NCBI RefSeq assembly: GCF_014699075.1 | Contig: NZ_JACXAB010000013.1 | Coordinates: forward strand, 1 to 64,000 | DNA: 64,000 nucleotides | Source of the DNA: Microvirga sp. | GTDB lineage: Bacteria > Pseudomonadota > Alphaproteobacteria > Rhizobiales > Beijerinckiaceae | Direction of reading: 5' to 3' | Shown: positions 6,651-16,034 of the stretch, one piece after another | How positions within the stretch are numbered: the first letter of the stretch is position 1 | How the letters are laid out: each line of letters begins with the position of its first letter | Translations under genes and position numbers: made by a program | The notes under the pieces: generated by a model | Databases searched by the model: none | What the model was told of the DNA's origin: nothing | Seen by the model: only the letters and a program-made list of their open reading frames with translations

Positions 6651-8840
6651 ATGCCGAAATCCTCCGCCATGGCTGCCTCCGATCAGGAGGCGCTGCTCCT
6701 CTCCGAACATCTCGTCGGCTCCATCGAGCGGGTGACGTTCCACAACGATGAAACCGGCTTCTGCGTGCTACGCGTCAAGGCGCGCGGGCACCGCAAGCCC
6801 GTTGTCGTCGTGGGGCATGCGCCCTCGGTTGCTATCGGCGAGGTGGTGGAGGCGAACGGCGGATGGCTTCACGACCGCAATCACGGGGTTCAGTTTCGCG
6901 CGAGCGAGCTGATGACCTCGGCGCCGACCACCGCGGAAGACTTGCAGCGCTTTCTCGGCTCCGGCCTGCTGAAGGGCGTTGGGCCCTCTCTCGCTCAGAG
7001 GCTCATTGCATCCTTTGGTGCGCGCATTCTCGACGTGATCGAAACGAAGCCGCATGAGCTGACGCGCGTGCATGGCATCGCGATGGCCAAAGCGCTCAGC
7101 ATCGGTGAGGCCTGGGCCGAGCACCGGGCGCTGAAGGACATTGCTGCCTTCCTCAATGCCCATGGCATCGGGGGCTTTCTGCTGACGCGCATCTACCGCG
7201 CCTATGGGGTTGGTGCCATCGACATCGTCAAAGCCAATCCGTACAGGCTCGTCCTCGACATTCCGGGCTTTGAGTTCGCGCTCGCCGATCAGGTGGCCCT
7301 GCAGCTCAATGTGGAGCCCACCGCTGCGATCAGGCTTCAAGTCGGTCTTGCGCATGTTCTCTCCGAGGCTGTCAAGGAGGGCCATTCCGGGTTGCCGGCA
7401 GAGGAGTTGCTGCGGCAGGCCAGTCGCCTGCTCGAAATTCCTGAAGCTGAAGTGAAGCCCGTGCTCGATGCGCAATGTGCGGCGGGTCAGCTCGTGGCCG
7501 ACGAACTCGATGGCCAGCGCAGCACCTTCCTGAAAGGCCTCTACGGTGCCGAGCTTTTCATCGCACAGCGCCTGAAGGAGATTGCCCAGGGACTGCACCC
7601 GTGGAACGGACTTGATAGCGAGCAGGTGATCGCCGAGGCTGAAGCAGCCATCGGCGTGTCCTACTCGCCGAGCCAGCGCGAGGCCCTGGCGTCCGCCTGC
7701 CGCTCGAAGGTTCTCGTGGTCACCGGCGGGCCGGGCGTCGGCAAGACGACCTTGATCAGGAGCCTGACCCATCTGTGTGCGCAGCATGAGCTGACGATTG
7801 CCCTGTGCGCACCAACTGGGCGCGCTGCAAAGCGGCTGTCGGAAAGCACAGGCCTTCCGGCCAAGACCGTCCATCGATTGCTGGAGGCCTCCGAGGGCGG
7901 CTTCCGGCGCAATGCGAAGATGCCGCTCGACTGCAACCTTCTCGTGGTCGATGAGACCTCGATGCTCGACATCCGCCTGATGGCAGCGCTGCTGCGTGCG
8001 CTGCCGGATGAAGCCTCGCTCGTTCTCGTCGGCGACGTGGATCAGCTGCCCTCCATCGGTCCGGGACAGATCCTGTCGGACATCATCGCATCCGGCGCTA
8101 TTCCCGTCGTGCATCTCAAAGAGGTGTTCCGGCAGGAGCGGGAGAGCCGCATCATCACCGTGGCCCATGCGATCAATCGCGGGCTTGTGCCTGACCTCGG
8201 GCACCAGCCGGATTCGGATTTCTACTTCGTCGAAGCCGATACGCCGTCCGAGGTCATGGCCAAGATGACCATCCTGATCCGCGACCGGATCCCGCGGCGG
8301 TTCGAACTCGATCCCGTGCGCGATGTGCAGGTGCTGTGCGCGATGAACCGTGGGCGCCTCGGCACGCATATGCTGAACGGAGAATTGCAGCAGCTCTTCA
8401 ATCCGCCGGGCCTTGAGAGCCTGCACCGGGCCGGCTGGAGCTATGGGCCCGGCGACAAGGTCATGCAGGTTCGCAATGACTACGAGCGCGACGTCTACAA
8501 CGGCGAGGTCGGCATCGTGCGCGAGGTGCGCCGCGATCACGGCGAACTCACCGTTGCCTTTGATGACAGGCTGGTGGTCTATTCTCTCCAGGAACTCGAT
8601 GAACTGGCTCTGGCCTACGCCGTGACGATCCACAAGGCGCAAGGATCCGAGTATCCTGCCGTGGTCATCCCGGTCGCCTTGCAGCAGGCCTCGATGCTGC
8701 GGCGCAAGCTTCTCTATACGGGGGTGACGCGGGCAAGCCGTTTGGTGATCCTCGTCGGCAGCCGGTCCGCCTTGGTTCAGGCTGTCGGCTCGGAAGAGGA
8801 GCCCCGCCTGTCCCGGCTCAGGCACTGGCTTGAGGCCTGA
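6651..8840 (+). CDS. recD2: RecD2-type (RecD/TraA family) ATP-dependent DNA helicase
   Basis: A 729-residue SF1B helicase, the usual length for RecD2. Domains in order: an N-terminal OB-like domain (about 20-90); tandem helix-hairpin-helix region (about 105-175); Walker A GGPGVGKTT (359-367); motif Ia APTGRAAKRL (387-396); Walker B VVDE (432-435); motif III GDVDQLPSIGPG (461-472); and a UvrD_C_2-type end with IHKAQGSEY and YTGVTRAS. RecD2 proteins are 5'-3' single-strand translocases that work outside RecBCD. ATG 6669 is an alternative start; neither has a clear ribosome binding site. It probably shares SOS-type promoter C with the annealase-like gene, with partial termination between them. 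Confidence 0.92.
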   Translation: MPKSSAMAASDQEALLLSEHLVGSIERVTFHNDETGFCVLRVKARGHRKPVVVVGHAPSVAIGEVVEANGGWLHDRNHGVQFRASELMTSAPTTAEDLQRFLGSGLLKGVGPSLAQRLIASFGARILDVIETKPHELTRVHGIAMAKALSIGEAWAEHRALKDIAAFLNAHGIGGFLLTRIYRAYGVGAIDIVKANPYRLVLDIPGFEFALADQVALQLNVEPTAAIRLQVGLAHVLSEAVKEGHSGLPAEELLRQASRLLEIPEAEVKPVLDAQCAAGQLVADELDGQRSTFLKGLYGAELFIAQRLKEIAQGLHPWNGLDSEQVIAEAEAAIGVSYSPSQREALASACRSKVLVVTGGPGVGKTTLIRSLTHLCAQHELTIALCAPTGRAAKRLSESTGLPAKTVHRLLEASEGGFRRNAKMPLDCNLLVVDETSMLDIRLMAALLRALPDEASLVLVGDVDQLPSIGPGQILSDIIASGAIPVVHLKEVFRQERESRIITVAHAINRGLVPDLGHQPDSDFYFVEADTPSEVMAKMTILIRDRIPRRFELDPVRDVQVLCAMNRGRLGTHMLNGELQQLFNPPGLESLHRAGWSYGPGDKVMQVRNDYERDVYNGEVGIVREVRRDHGELTVAFDDRLVVYSLQELDELALAYAVTIHKAQGSEYPAVVIPVALQQASMLRRKLLYTGVTRASRLVILVGSRSALVQAVGSEEEPRLSRLRHWLEA

Positions 8841-8904
8841 TCCCTTCCGCCCAGAGCCAAAGCGCTCTATATCTTGTGCCTGGAGGCATCCTCCGGAGCA
8901 GCGC

Positions 8905-9072
8905 ATGAGCACAGAGACCGAACATACGGACCAGCAGGAGCAGCGGGCGCGCATTGGCCTCGTTGCGGCCGCGGTCCTGTGCCTGGTGGCCTCGGGCGGA
9001 ATTCTGTGGTGGCGCTATGGCGGCGCCGTGTTCAACGACCTGGTGACCGCCGGCTTGGCCTGGTGCTTCTGA
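8905..9072 (+). CDS. Small single-pass membrane protein
   Basis: A 55-residue protein with a charged N-terminus (MSTETEHTDQQEQRAR) and one transmembrane helix (about 17-40, ending in WWRYGG). The start at 8905 has CCGGAG 9 nt upstream; a longer frame from 8830 has none. Its 3' end overlaps the convergent glycosyltransferase gene by 58 bp. Function unknown. Confidence 0.5.
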   Translation: MSTETEHTDQQEQRARIGLVAAAVLCLVASGGILWWRYGGAVFNDLVTAGLAWCF

Positions 9073-10898
9073 AACAGCCCGGCCCGCGACGTGCGGGCAA
9101 GACCGTGGCTTGTCTTGTTCCAGCGAAATGGCGCGATGGCCAATTCCCATAAGCCTCTCCAGGCAGCAACACTGACGAGGCCGTAATAGAGCGGCAGCAG
9201 CAGGATCCAGGGCAGGAGCCGCCAGAGCTTGCGCCGGTGCAGGGCCACGCAGGCGGGAATGAGCACCGAGGCCAGGCCGGACACAAACAGCGTCAGGGCA
9301 TAAGCCTTGAAAGCTGTCGCCAAGCGCAGGCCGAGAGCCTGTTCCGGCCCTGCAAGCCATGACGCCACATAGAGCCCTGTAAAGAGCGGATAGACCAAGG
9401 CGCTGAGCACGGCGCCCCAGGTCAGGGCGAGGGCACCGGAGAAGCGCCAGAGCCCGAGCTGGCGCAGCATGATCCAGGGCTTGCGTGTATGGCTCGCGGC
9501 GGTCTGCACATAACCTTTCATCCAACGCGTCCGCTGCCGCATCCAGAGCCGCAGCGTGCCGGGCGCCTCCTCGAGGGTGGAGGAGGGGAGATCCCTGACC
9601 TCATAACCGAGCCGCGCCAGACGAATGCCGAGATCAGCGTCCTCGGTGACGTTCCAGGCATCCCAGCCATGGACCTTCCGCAGCAAGGAGGTGCGGAAAT
9701 GGTTGGAGGTGCCGCCCAGGGCGATAGGGCTGCCGATCTCGGCCAGCCCCGGATTGAACACGTCGAACAGGGCCGCGTATTCGATGGTGAAGAGCCGCGT
9801 GAGCCAGGTGTCGTCCGTGTTGTCGATGGTGAGCCGCGCCTGCAGGCAGGCGACGCGCGGCGGCGCTTCGGCGAAGCGCGACACGGCCAGGCGCAGCTGA
9901 CCCGGATCGGGCACGTCCTCGGCGTCGTAAATCACCGTATAGCGGCCCCGCGCCAGCGGCAGGGCGACGTTGAGCGCGCGAGGTTTCGTGCGTGGCTCGC
10001 CCGGAGGTGCGATCAGGATCTCGACATTGCCTGGAACATCGCTGGAGCGGAGAGCCCCCGGGGTCTCCCGGTCGTCTGCCTCGAGCACGAGCTTGATGTC
10101 GAGCTTGGAGGTGGGATAGTCGATCCGCTCCAGAGCGTCGAGAAGCCGGGCGACGACCCGCTTCTCCCGATAGAGGGCTGCGATCACTGTGTAGACCGGC
10201 AGATCGGAATCTTCGTCACGGGGCGGCTGGACCAACGGCTCGACGGGATTGCCTAGAATCGACGCAGCAATCCGGAGAACAATAATCGCGAGGAACAGGG
10301 GACCCAGGGCCGCTCCAAGGATGCCGATGGCTGGTCCGAACGCGTGGACAAGGCCGAACGAGATCAGCGTGAGGCTGATGAACAGAAGGGCGATCTGCCC
10401 GTAGCTGACATCGGTTGCAAGGTGAGGGGCCTTGTCGGCCAGCTCATGGGCAGCCCGCCGGGCGATCAGCGGACTTTGAGCCCGAAAGACAGCCTCGCGC
10501 AGCCTGGTGGGCGTCGTGATGGCGAGCAGCCGATGCCGGGAGCGGGTCTTGAGAAGGTCCGCCAGGGCAGGGCCGCGCGGCGCCGCCACGAAGCTGGCGT
10601 TCGCCCTGGCCAGAGGGGCCACGTCTGCCAGGACGCTATCAGGATAGCGAACCTCCGGTGACAGGCGCGGGCTTGCCAAGAACGGCAGGCCGAGCTCGGC
10701 CGCAAGGGCCCGGAAGAAGTCATCCTCGGGGATCATCCCCTCCCTGAGGAGAAATTCATCGGGCGAGACACCGGCCGCCTGGGCGAAAATGGCAGCCCGC
10801 CTCAGGGTGTCGGGGGCATGCCCGTGATGGCTGAGAAATCCGATCTCGACCGGCAGCGCTGTTGACTGTGCGTCCCCGTCCGCTAGACCCTGCCTCAT
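9015..10898 (-). CDS. Membrane family-2 glycosyltransferase with MshEN-like N-terminal domain
   Basis: A 627-residue inner-membrane glycosyltransferase. Residues about 20-140 resemble the MshEN domain that precedes type II secretion ATPases and is also found on some processive glycosyltransferases. Two membrane helices follow (about 168-212). The catalytic GT2 domain shows EADD (273-276), DAED (325-328), TED (418-420) and QRTRW (455-459), the D,D,D,QxxRW set of cellulose-synthase-like enzymes. Four or so helices lie at about 485-585. It probably makes an extracellular polysaccharide; the sugar is not evident. MshEN domains can bind cyclic di-GMP in some proteins, which is a possible control here. 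No polysaccharide partner genes are adjacent. Confidence 0.85.
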   Translation of the reverse strand: MRQGLADGDAQSTALPVEIGFLSHHGHAPDTLRRAAIFAQAAGVSPDEFLLREGMIPEDDFFRALAAELGLPFLASPRLSPEVRYPDSVLADVAPLARANASFVAAPRGPALADLLKTRSRHRLLAITTPTRLREAVFRAQSPLIARRAAHELADKAPHLATDVSYGQIALLFISLTLISFGLVHAFGPAIGILGAALGPLFLAIIVLRIAASILGNPVEPLVQPPRDEDSDLPVYTVIAALYREKRVVARLLDALERIDYPTSKLDIKLVLEADDRETPGALRSSDVPGNVEILIAPPGEPRTKPRALNVALPLARGRYTVIYDAEDVPDPGQLRLAVSRFAEAPPRVACLQARLTIDNTDDTWLTRLFTIEYAALFDVFNPGLAEIGSPIALGGTSNHFRTSLLRKVHGWDAWNVTEDADLGIRLARLGYEVRDLPSSTLEEAPGTLRLWMRQRTRWMKGYVQTAASHTRKPWIMLRQLGLWRFSGALALTWGAVLSALVYPLFTGLYVASWLAGPEQALGLRLATAFKAYALTLFVSGLASVLIPACVALHRRKLWRLLPWILLLPLYYGLVSVAAWRGLWELAIAPFRWNKTSHGLARTSRAGLFQKHQAKPAVTRSLNTAPP

Positions 10899-10966
10899 GA
10901 GCGTCGGGTGCTTCCTGCGGGCATTCCTGAGCGGCGCAAAGGCAAGAGCAAGGGAATGTCGCCTCG

Positions 10967-11851
10967 ATGGTCCTAAATATCGTTACATTGGTTGCCTGCC
11001 TTTCCCGCAAGATCAAGCCCCTGGCACTGACCGGGATGCTCCTGCCCCTGACTTTTGCCCTGCTGACCAGCGTGGTTCAGGCCCAGGGGGTGAGCATCCC
11101 GAATTTCTGGGATCCGAGGACGCAGCTCGAGCGCCCGGAACTGCCGGCCACGCGCACGATCCGCTTTCTGGTCGACGACGACTTCCCGCCGCTCCACTTT
11201 CCGGGCCTCGACGGCAACCCGACCGGGCTGTCGGTGGAGCTCGCGCGGGCCGCCTGTGAGCGCCTGGTCCTGACCTGCACGGTTCAGGTGCGCCGCTTCG
11301 ATACGCTGCTGAACGCCCTCAGCGAGAAGCAGGGCGACGTGGTGGCGGCCGCTATTCCCATCACGGCTGATCTGCGGCAGCGCTTTGCCGTGACCGGCCC
11401 CTATTTCAAGATCCCAGCCCGCTTTGTCGTGCGAAAGGACAAGAACCCGCCGGCACCGGACGCCAAGGCCCTGCAGGGCAAGACCCTGGGTGTAGTCGGT
11501 GGAACGGCTCACGAAGCCTATGCCAAGGCCTTCATGGGGGGAGCCTCCCTCAAGCCTTATCCCGAGCTGGCGGCGGCGCAGACGGCCCTCAAGGCCGGTG
11601 AGATCGACTACCTGTTCGCCGATGGCCTTGGGCTTGCCCTCTGGATCGGTGGCGAGGAGGCGGCGGGATGCTGCGACTTCTCGGGCGGTCCATACCTCGA
11701 GAGCCGCTACTTCGGCGAGGGCATCGGCTTCATCGCCCGCACCGAGGACGACGTCCTGCGACGGGCGCTGGACTTCGCGCTTCAGCAGCTCTGGCGCGAG
11801 GGCAAATACGCCGAACTCTACCTGCGCTTCTTCCCGACGAGCCCCTATTGA
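10967..11851 (+). CDS. Periplasmic amino-acid-type solute-binding protein (family 3)
   Basis: A 294-residue protein with an N-terminal signal region (hydrophobic [15 protein letters not shown], cleavage near residue 40) followed by a bilobed binding domain: [67 protein letters not shown]. These are the typical strands of SBP family 3. There are no adjacent permease or ATPase genes, so its transporter partner is unknown; a stand-alone sensor or scavenger role is possible. The ATG at 11036 is an alternative start that would still keep the signal peptide. It is divergent from the glycosyltransferase at 10898, with 68 bp between them. Confidence 0.8.
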   Translation: MVLNIVTLVACLSRKIKPLALTGMLLPLTFALLTSVVQAQGVSIPNFWDPRTQLERPELPATRTIRFLVDDDFPPLHFPGLDGNPTGLSVELARAACERLVLTCTVQVRRFDTLLNALSEKQGDVVAAAIPITADLRQRFAVTGPYFKIPARFVVRKDKNPPAPDAKALQGKTLGVVGGTAHEAYAKAFMGGASLKPYPELAAAQTALKAGEIDYLFADGLGLALWIGGEEAAGCCDFSGGPYLESRYFGEGIGFIARTEDDVLRRALDFALQQLWREGKYAELYLRFFPTSPY

Positions 11852-11908
11852 GGCATTCCAGTCCCTCAAGGAACGGGTTTGCCGCATTGACCCTCGCGAG
11901 CGTCGTCC

Positions 11909-11980
11909 AGCGCATCGTGCGGACCCAGCGGGCCGCGCTAGCGAAAAGTGGGCCCGGTCTTCCGGTCCACACGATGCGCT
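11909..11980. repeat. Palindromic repeat, AGCGCATCGTG family
   Basis: AGCGCATCGTGC at 11909-11920 is mirrored by ACGATGCGCT at 11971-11980, with GGACC/GGTCC extending the arms. The centre carries GAAAAGTGGGCCC. It is a 72-bp imperfect palindrome in the gap before lysK and could fold as an RNA hairpin. Confidence 0.65.
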
Positions 11981-11992
11981 ATCTAAAGAATT

Positions 11993-12043
11993 GAGCATCG
12001 AATGGGCCCCAAAAGTGCATTCCACTTTTGGGTTCGATGCTCT
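11993..12043. repeat. Palindromic repeat, GAGCATCGAA family
   Basis: GAGCATCGAA at 11993-12002 is mirrored by TTCGATGCTC (12033-12042), with an inner AAAAGTG/CACTTTT pair. It is a 51-bp palindrome, 44 bp before the lysK start. A right-arm fragment of the same repeat is at 64-76. Confidence 0.65.
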
Positions 12044-12086
12044 AGTGTGCCGCGCTTCTGGAAGCATTTCCGTAAGCACTAGGTCC

Positions 12087-13808
12087 ATGTCTCGAACCCT
12101 GTCCCTTGATCCCGCTCTGATTGAAGCCGCCCAGACTGCCACCGCCTGGCCTTTCGAGGAGGCGCGCAAGCTTGTCGAACGGCTCAAACGGACGGGCAAG
12201 AAGGAAGCGCTGTTCGAGACGGGTTACGGCCCCTCGGGCCTGCCGCATATTGGCACCTTCGGCGAGGTGGCCCGCACCAGCATGGTGCGGCACGCCTTCC
12301 GGGTGCTGACGGGCGATACCATCCCGACCCGCCTCGTCGCCTTCTCGGACGACATGGACGGCCTGCGCAAGGTGCCGGACAACATCCCCAACAAGGAGCT
12401 GGTGGCAGCCTCCCTGGGTAAGCCCCTCACGCAGGTTCCGGATCCGTTCGGGACGCACGAGAGCTTCGCGCATCACAACAATGCGCGTCTGCGGGAATTT
12501 CTCGACACCTTCGGCTTCGACTACGAGTTCATGTCGGCGACCGAGTGCTACAAGGCCGGCAAGTTCGATAAAACGCTGCTCACCGTGCTGGAGCGCTATG
12601 ATGCAGTGATGGCGATCATGCTGCCGTCGCTACGCGAGGAGCGCCAGCAATCCTATTCGCCGTTCTTACCCATCCACCCGAAGACCGGCATCGTGATGCA
12701 GGTGCCGATCGACGAGCGGAAGGTGGACGCCGGCACTATCGTGTGGCGTGACCCCGAGACGGGCGAGCGCTTCGAGACCCCGGTCACCGGCGGTCACGCG
12801 AAGCTGCAGTGGAAGCCCGATTGGGCGATGCGCTGGGTGGCGCTCGGCGTCGATTACGAAATGGCCGGCAAGGACCTGATCGACAGCGTGAAGCTCTCAG
12901 GGGAAATCGCCAAGGCGCTCGGGGGCCTGCCGCCGGATGGGTTCAACTACGAGCTCTTCCTCGACGACAAGGGCCAGAAGATCTCCAAGTCCAAGGGCAA
13001 CGGCCTCACCATCGACGAGTGGCTCACCTACGGCACGCCGGACAGCCTGCGGCTGTTCATGTTCAACAAGCCGCGTGAGGCGAAGAAGCTTCATTTCGAC
13101 GTGATCCCGCGGCAGGTGGACGACTACCTGACCTTCCTGGAGAAGTTCCCGGCGCAGGATGCGAAGATGCGCCTGATGAACCCGGTCTGGCATCTGCATG
13201 CGGGCACGCCGCCTGCGCCCGAACTGGTGTCATCTGAGGGCTCGAACCAGCCGGGCACGACAATCTCCTTCTCCATGCTGCTCAACCTCGTGGCGGTGGC
13301 TAATTCCGAAGACCCGTCGGTGCTCTGGGGCTTCATCCGCCGCTATGCGCCGGGCGTCTCGCCGGAGACGCATCCGCGCCTCGACAGCCTTGCGAAGCGC
13401 GCCGTGCGCTACTTCGAGGATTTCGTGAAGCCGCAGAAGACCTATCGTCTGGCGGACGAGGTCGAGGCCGCTTCCCTGCGGCGTCTCGACGAGGTGCTCG
13501 CAGCCTTCGAGTCGGGAGAGCGTCCCGCAACGGCCGAGGCGATCCAGGACGAGATCTACAATGTCGGCCGCGCCGAGCCGCGCTATCAGGACTTCAAGGC
13601 CAAGGGCGCCACGCCCGAGCGTCCGGGCGTGTCCATCGAGTGGTTCAACACGATCTATCAGGTGCTGCTCGGCGAGCCGCGCGGTCCGCGCTTCGGCTCC
13701 TTCGTGGCGCTCTACGGCGTGAAGGAAAGTCGGGCACTGATCCGCAAGGCACTCAACGGAGATCTCGTGCGTGAGCACGAGGCGTTTCTGAAGGATCGCG
13801 CAGCCTAA
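12087..13808 (+). CDS. lysK: Class I lysyl-tRNA synthetase
   Basis: A 573-residue class I LysRS, which charges tRNA-Lys. It shows the HIGH-like signature HIGT (54-57, in [12 protein letters not shown]) and the KMSKS-like KISKS (298-302). The class I form is normal in archaea and many alphaproteobacteria, unlike the class II enzyme of most bacteria. The start at 12087 begins MSRTLSLDP. The open frame continues another 196 codons upstream to 11499, but that part lies within the solute-binding gene and the repeats and is not coding. It lies alone between convergent and repeat-rich flanks. Confidence 0.95.
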   Translation: MSRTLSLDPALIEAAQTATAWPFEEARKLVERLKRTGKKEALFETGYGPSGLPHIGTFGEVARTSMVRHAFRVLTGDTIPTRLVAFSDDMDGLRKVPDNIPNKELVAASLGKPLTQVPDPFGTHESFAHHNNARLREFLDTFGFDYEFMSATECYKAGKFDKTLLTVLERYDAVMAIMLPSLREERQQSYSPFLPIHPKTGIVMQVPIDERKVDAGTIVWRDPETGERFETPVTGGHAKLQWKPDWAMRWVALGVDYEMAGKDLIDSVKLSGEIAKALGGLPPDGFNYELFLDDKGQKISKSKGNGLTIDEWLTYGTPDSLRLFMFNKPREAKKLHFDVIPRQVDDYLTFLEKFPAQDAKMRLMNPVWHLHAGTPPAPELVSSEGSNQPGTTISFSMLLNLVAVANSEDPSVLWGFIRRYAPGVSPETHPRLDSLAKRAVRYFEDFVKPQKTYRLADEVEAASLRRLDEVLAAFESGERPATAEAIQDEIYNVGRAEPRYQDFKAKGATPERPGVSIEWFNTIYQVLLGEPRGPRFGSFVALYGVKESRALIRKALNGDLVREHEAFLKDRAA

Positions 13809-13811
13809 AGG

Positions 13812-14444
13812 CTACTGCCGCGCCCACATGATGCGGGCCGTCCAGGCGATCTCCTCGGTGGGGATCACCTGGTCCTCCTGGTCCTTCACAAGAGAAGTCA
13901 TCTCCAGGGTCTTGGCCGAGCGGCGCTTGAGCTCCTTGGCCAGGATCTGACCGCCTGTGGTGCACACCACGATCCGGTCTCCCTTGCGGGTGCTGGCGGT
14001 AGGCGAGACGATGAGCACATCTCCGTCCCGGTAGAGCGGCGCGAGCGTGTCGCCGGTGACTTCGAGGGCGAAGACCTTCTCCTGGCCGAAGTCGGGAAAT
14101 TCGAGTTCGTCCCAACCGGAGCCTTCCGTCGGCGTGCCGTCCTCGTTGAGGATCTTTGCGGACGTCGCTTCCTCCATGCTGATCAGGGGGATCATGGAGC
14201 GGCGCAAGGAACCGGTAGGTTCGACGAGGCGCAGGAAATCCTCGAGCGTCGCGCCGGTCGCTTTCAGGATTTTCGAGATCGACTCCGTCGAGGGCCAACG
14301 CTCCCGGCCCTCCGGACTGACGCGTTTCGAACGATTGAAGCTTGTTGCATCGAGACCGGCCTTGCGGGCGAGGCCCGATGCGGTCATGCCATGACGTGAT
14401 GCCAACGCATCGATCGCAGCCCAAACGCGCTCATGGGACAACAT
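13812..14444 (-). CDS. XRE-type repressor with a degenerate S24 (LexA/C1-like) domain
   Basis: A 210-residue regulator: a helix-turn-helix (about 16-70: TASGLARKAGLDATSFNRSKR) and a LexA/C1-like C-terminal domain (about 115-205). In active S24 peptidases the turn reads GDSM; here it is GDT (Thr133), followed by LAPLYRDGDV, and the partner Lys is at position 170. With Thr in place of the catalytic Ser, self-cleavage is probably weak or absent, so it may be a constitutive or ligand-controlled repressor. No AG or CG cleavage site is evident in the linker. It is convergent with lysK (3 bp apart) and divergent from the DUF952 gene. Confidence 0.85.
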   Translation of the reverse strand: MLSHERVWAAIDALASRHGMTASGLARKAGLDATSFNRSKRVSPEGRERWPSTESISKILKATGATLEDFLRLVEPTGSLRRSMIPLISMEEATSAKILNEDGTPTEGSGWDELEFPDFGQEKVFALEVTGDTLAPLYRDGDVLIVSPTASTRKGDRIVVCTTGGQILAKELKRRSAKTLEMTSLVKDQEDQVIPTEEIAWTARIMWARQ

Positions 14445-14455
14445 CGTAAAAAACC

Positions 14456-14484
14456 TTCGCGAGAAGCGAATAACTGAAAGCGAA
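14456..14484. promoter_or_regulatory. Possible operator of the S24-type repressor
   Basis: TTCGC (14456-14460) and GCGAA (14466-14470) form a short inverted repeat with a 5-nt spacer, and AGCGAA recurs at 14479-14484. They lie 12-40 bp upstream of the repressor start and could be autoregulatory sites. The repeat is short. Confidence 0.3.
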
Positions 14485-14598
14485 CCTATGATTAGGAATT
14501 AAGATTGTTCTAAGGCATAGACAATGGCCTCCCGCCTCTTGAGACAATATGTCTAATCAGGATTGCTCCTGAAGCGACGCACGATTAATCGGGTTATC

Positions 14599-14943
14599 AT
14601 GCGCATAATCTACAAAATCTGCCCGGCACTGCTCTGGCGCGAGGCTGAAAAGGTTGGTTTCTTCGTGGGAGCGCCTATCGATATCCAAGATGGGTACCTC
14701 CACTTCTCCACCGCCGAGCAGGTCCGCGAGACAGCCACTAGGCACTTTGCCGGTCAAAGCGATCTCCTGCTGATCGCCATCGATGGCGACTCACTCGGGG
14801 ATGCCCTACGCTATGAGCCGTCCCGTGGCGGGGATCTCTTCCCGCATCTCTACGCTCGGCTGCCTTTATCGGCTGTGCGATGGGTGAAGCCGCTGCCTCT
14901 CGGGCAGGATAACCACCACATCTTTCCGGATCTCGACGCATGA
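14599..14943 (+). CDS. DUF952 family protein
   Basis: A 114-residue protein of the DUF952 family, recognised by [33 protein letters not shown] and the C-terminal [19 protein letters not shown]. Function is not established; the fold has been compared to small ADP-ribosyl-handling proteins. The start at 14599 gives the canonical MRIIYKI opening; a TTG 36 nt upstream is unlikely. Its stop overlaps the pyrD start (ATGA at 14940), so the two are cotranslated, as often seen in alphaproteobacteria. Confidence 0.85.
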   Translation: MRIIYKICPALLWREAEKVGFFVGAPIDIQDGYLHFSTAEQVRETATRHFAGQSDLLLIAIDGDSLGDALRYEPSRGGDLFPHLYARLPLSAVRWVKPLPLGQDNHHIFPDLDA

Positions 14944-16025
14944 TCGGTGCACTGTTTTCCCTCGCCAAGCCCGCGCTGCATGCGCTCGATGCGGAAACCG
15001 CACACCAGTTGACGATCAGGGGATTGTCCCTGATGCCGATGATGCCCGCGCCTACCGACGATCCTCGTCTGTCCGTCGAGGTGTTCGGCAGAACCTTCCC
15101 CAATCCCGTCGGGCTTGCGGCGGGGTTCGACAAACAATGCGAGGTGCCGGATCAGCTTCTGGGTCTCGGCTTCGGCTTCGTCGAACTCGGCGGCGTCGTG
15201 CCGAAGCCGCAAGAGGGCAACCCGCGCCCGCGCGTTTTCCGGCTCACCCAGGACGAGGCGGTGATCAACCGCTTCGGGCTCAACAGCGACGGGCTCGATG
15301 CGGCATGCAAGCGCCTGGCGCAGCGCCGCGGGCGCACCGGTATCGTCGGCGTCAATATCGGGGCGAACAAGGATTCCGTCGACCGCATCGCCGATTACGT
15401 GCTGTGCATCCAACGGCTGTGCGGGCTTGCCGATTTTCTGACGATCAACGTGTCCTCGCCCAATACGCCGGGCCTGCGCGACCTGCAGGGCGAAGCGTTC
15501 CTCGACGATCTTCTCGCCCGCAGCATCGAAGCACGGAATAAGAGCGAACAGGGCAGACACAAGACGATCATGCTCCTGAAGATCGCACCCGATATCTCGC
15601 TCGATGCGCTCGATGCGATCGTGGCCACGGCGCTCAAGCGCGGCATCGACGGGATCACCGTTTCCAACACGACAGTTGCGCGGCCCGATAGCCTGAAGGA
15701 CAAAGCGCTCGCATCGGAGACCGGCGGCCTATCGGGCAAGCCCCTCTTCATTCCCTCCACGAAGCTTCTGGCCGAGACCTTCCTGCGCGTGGAGCGCAGG
15801 ATCCCTCTCATCGGCGTCGGCGGCGTCGATTCCGCTGAGACCGCCTGGGCGAAGATCCGCGCCGGCGCCAGCCTGGTGCAGTTCTACTCGGCCATGGTCT
15901 ACAAGGGGCCCGGCCTCGTCAGCGACATTAAGAACGGTCTGGTGCAGACGCTCGCGGGTGAGAAAACATCGCTGGCGCAGGCGCTCGGTCGTGATGCTGC
16001 GGCGATGGCCAGGGGAGAGTTCTGA
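14940..16025 (+). CDS. pyrD: Dihydroorotate dehydrogenase (quinone), class 2
   Basis: A 361-residue class 2 DHODH: pyrimidine synthesis, dihydroorotate to orotate with electrons to the quinone pool, at the inner membrane. The N-terminal helix pair (about 1-40, with [16 protein letters not shown]) is the membrane-associated extension typical of class 2. [12 protein letters not shown] is replaced by [28 protein letters not shown] carries the catalytic Ser; and [24 protein letters not shown] is the FMN phosphate site. It overlaps the DUF952 stop by 4 nt. Confidence 0.95.
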   Translation: MIGALFSLAKPALHALDAETAHQLTIRGLSLMPMMPAPTDDPRLSVEVFGRTFPNPVGLAAGFDKQCEVPDQLLGLGFGFVELGGVVPKPQEGNPRPRVFRLTQDEAVINRFGLNSDGLDAACKRLAQRRGRTGIVGVNIGANKDSVDRIADYVLCIQRLCGLADFLTINVSSPNTPGLRDLQGEAFLDDLLARSIEARNKSEQGRHKTIMLLKIAPDISLDALDAIVATALKRGIDGITVSNTTVARPDSLKDKALASETGGLSGKPLFIPSTKLLAETFLRVERRIPLIGVGGVDSAETAWAKIRAGASLVQFYSAMVYKGPGLVSDIKNGLVQTLAGEKTSLAQALGRDAAAMARGEF

Positions 16026-16034
16026 AGCCTAAAC

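Noticed and set aside
6768-8954. A 728-residue open frame on the minus strand
   Set aside because: It is antisense to the RecD2-type helicase, whose motifs are all in place.
11499-12086. A 196-codon N-terminal extension of the LysRS frame
   Set aside because: It overlaps the solute-binding protein gene and two palindromic repeats. The LysRS proper begins at 12087.
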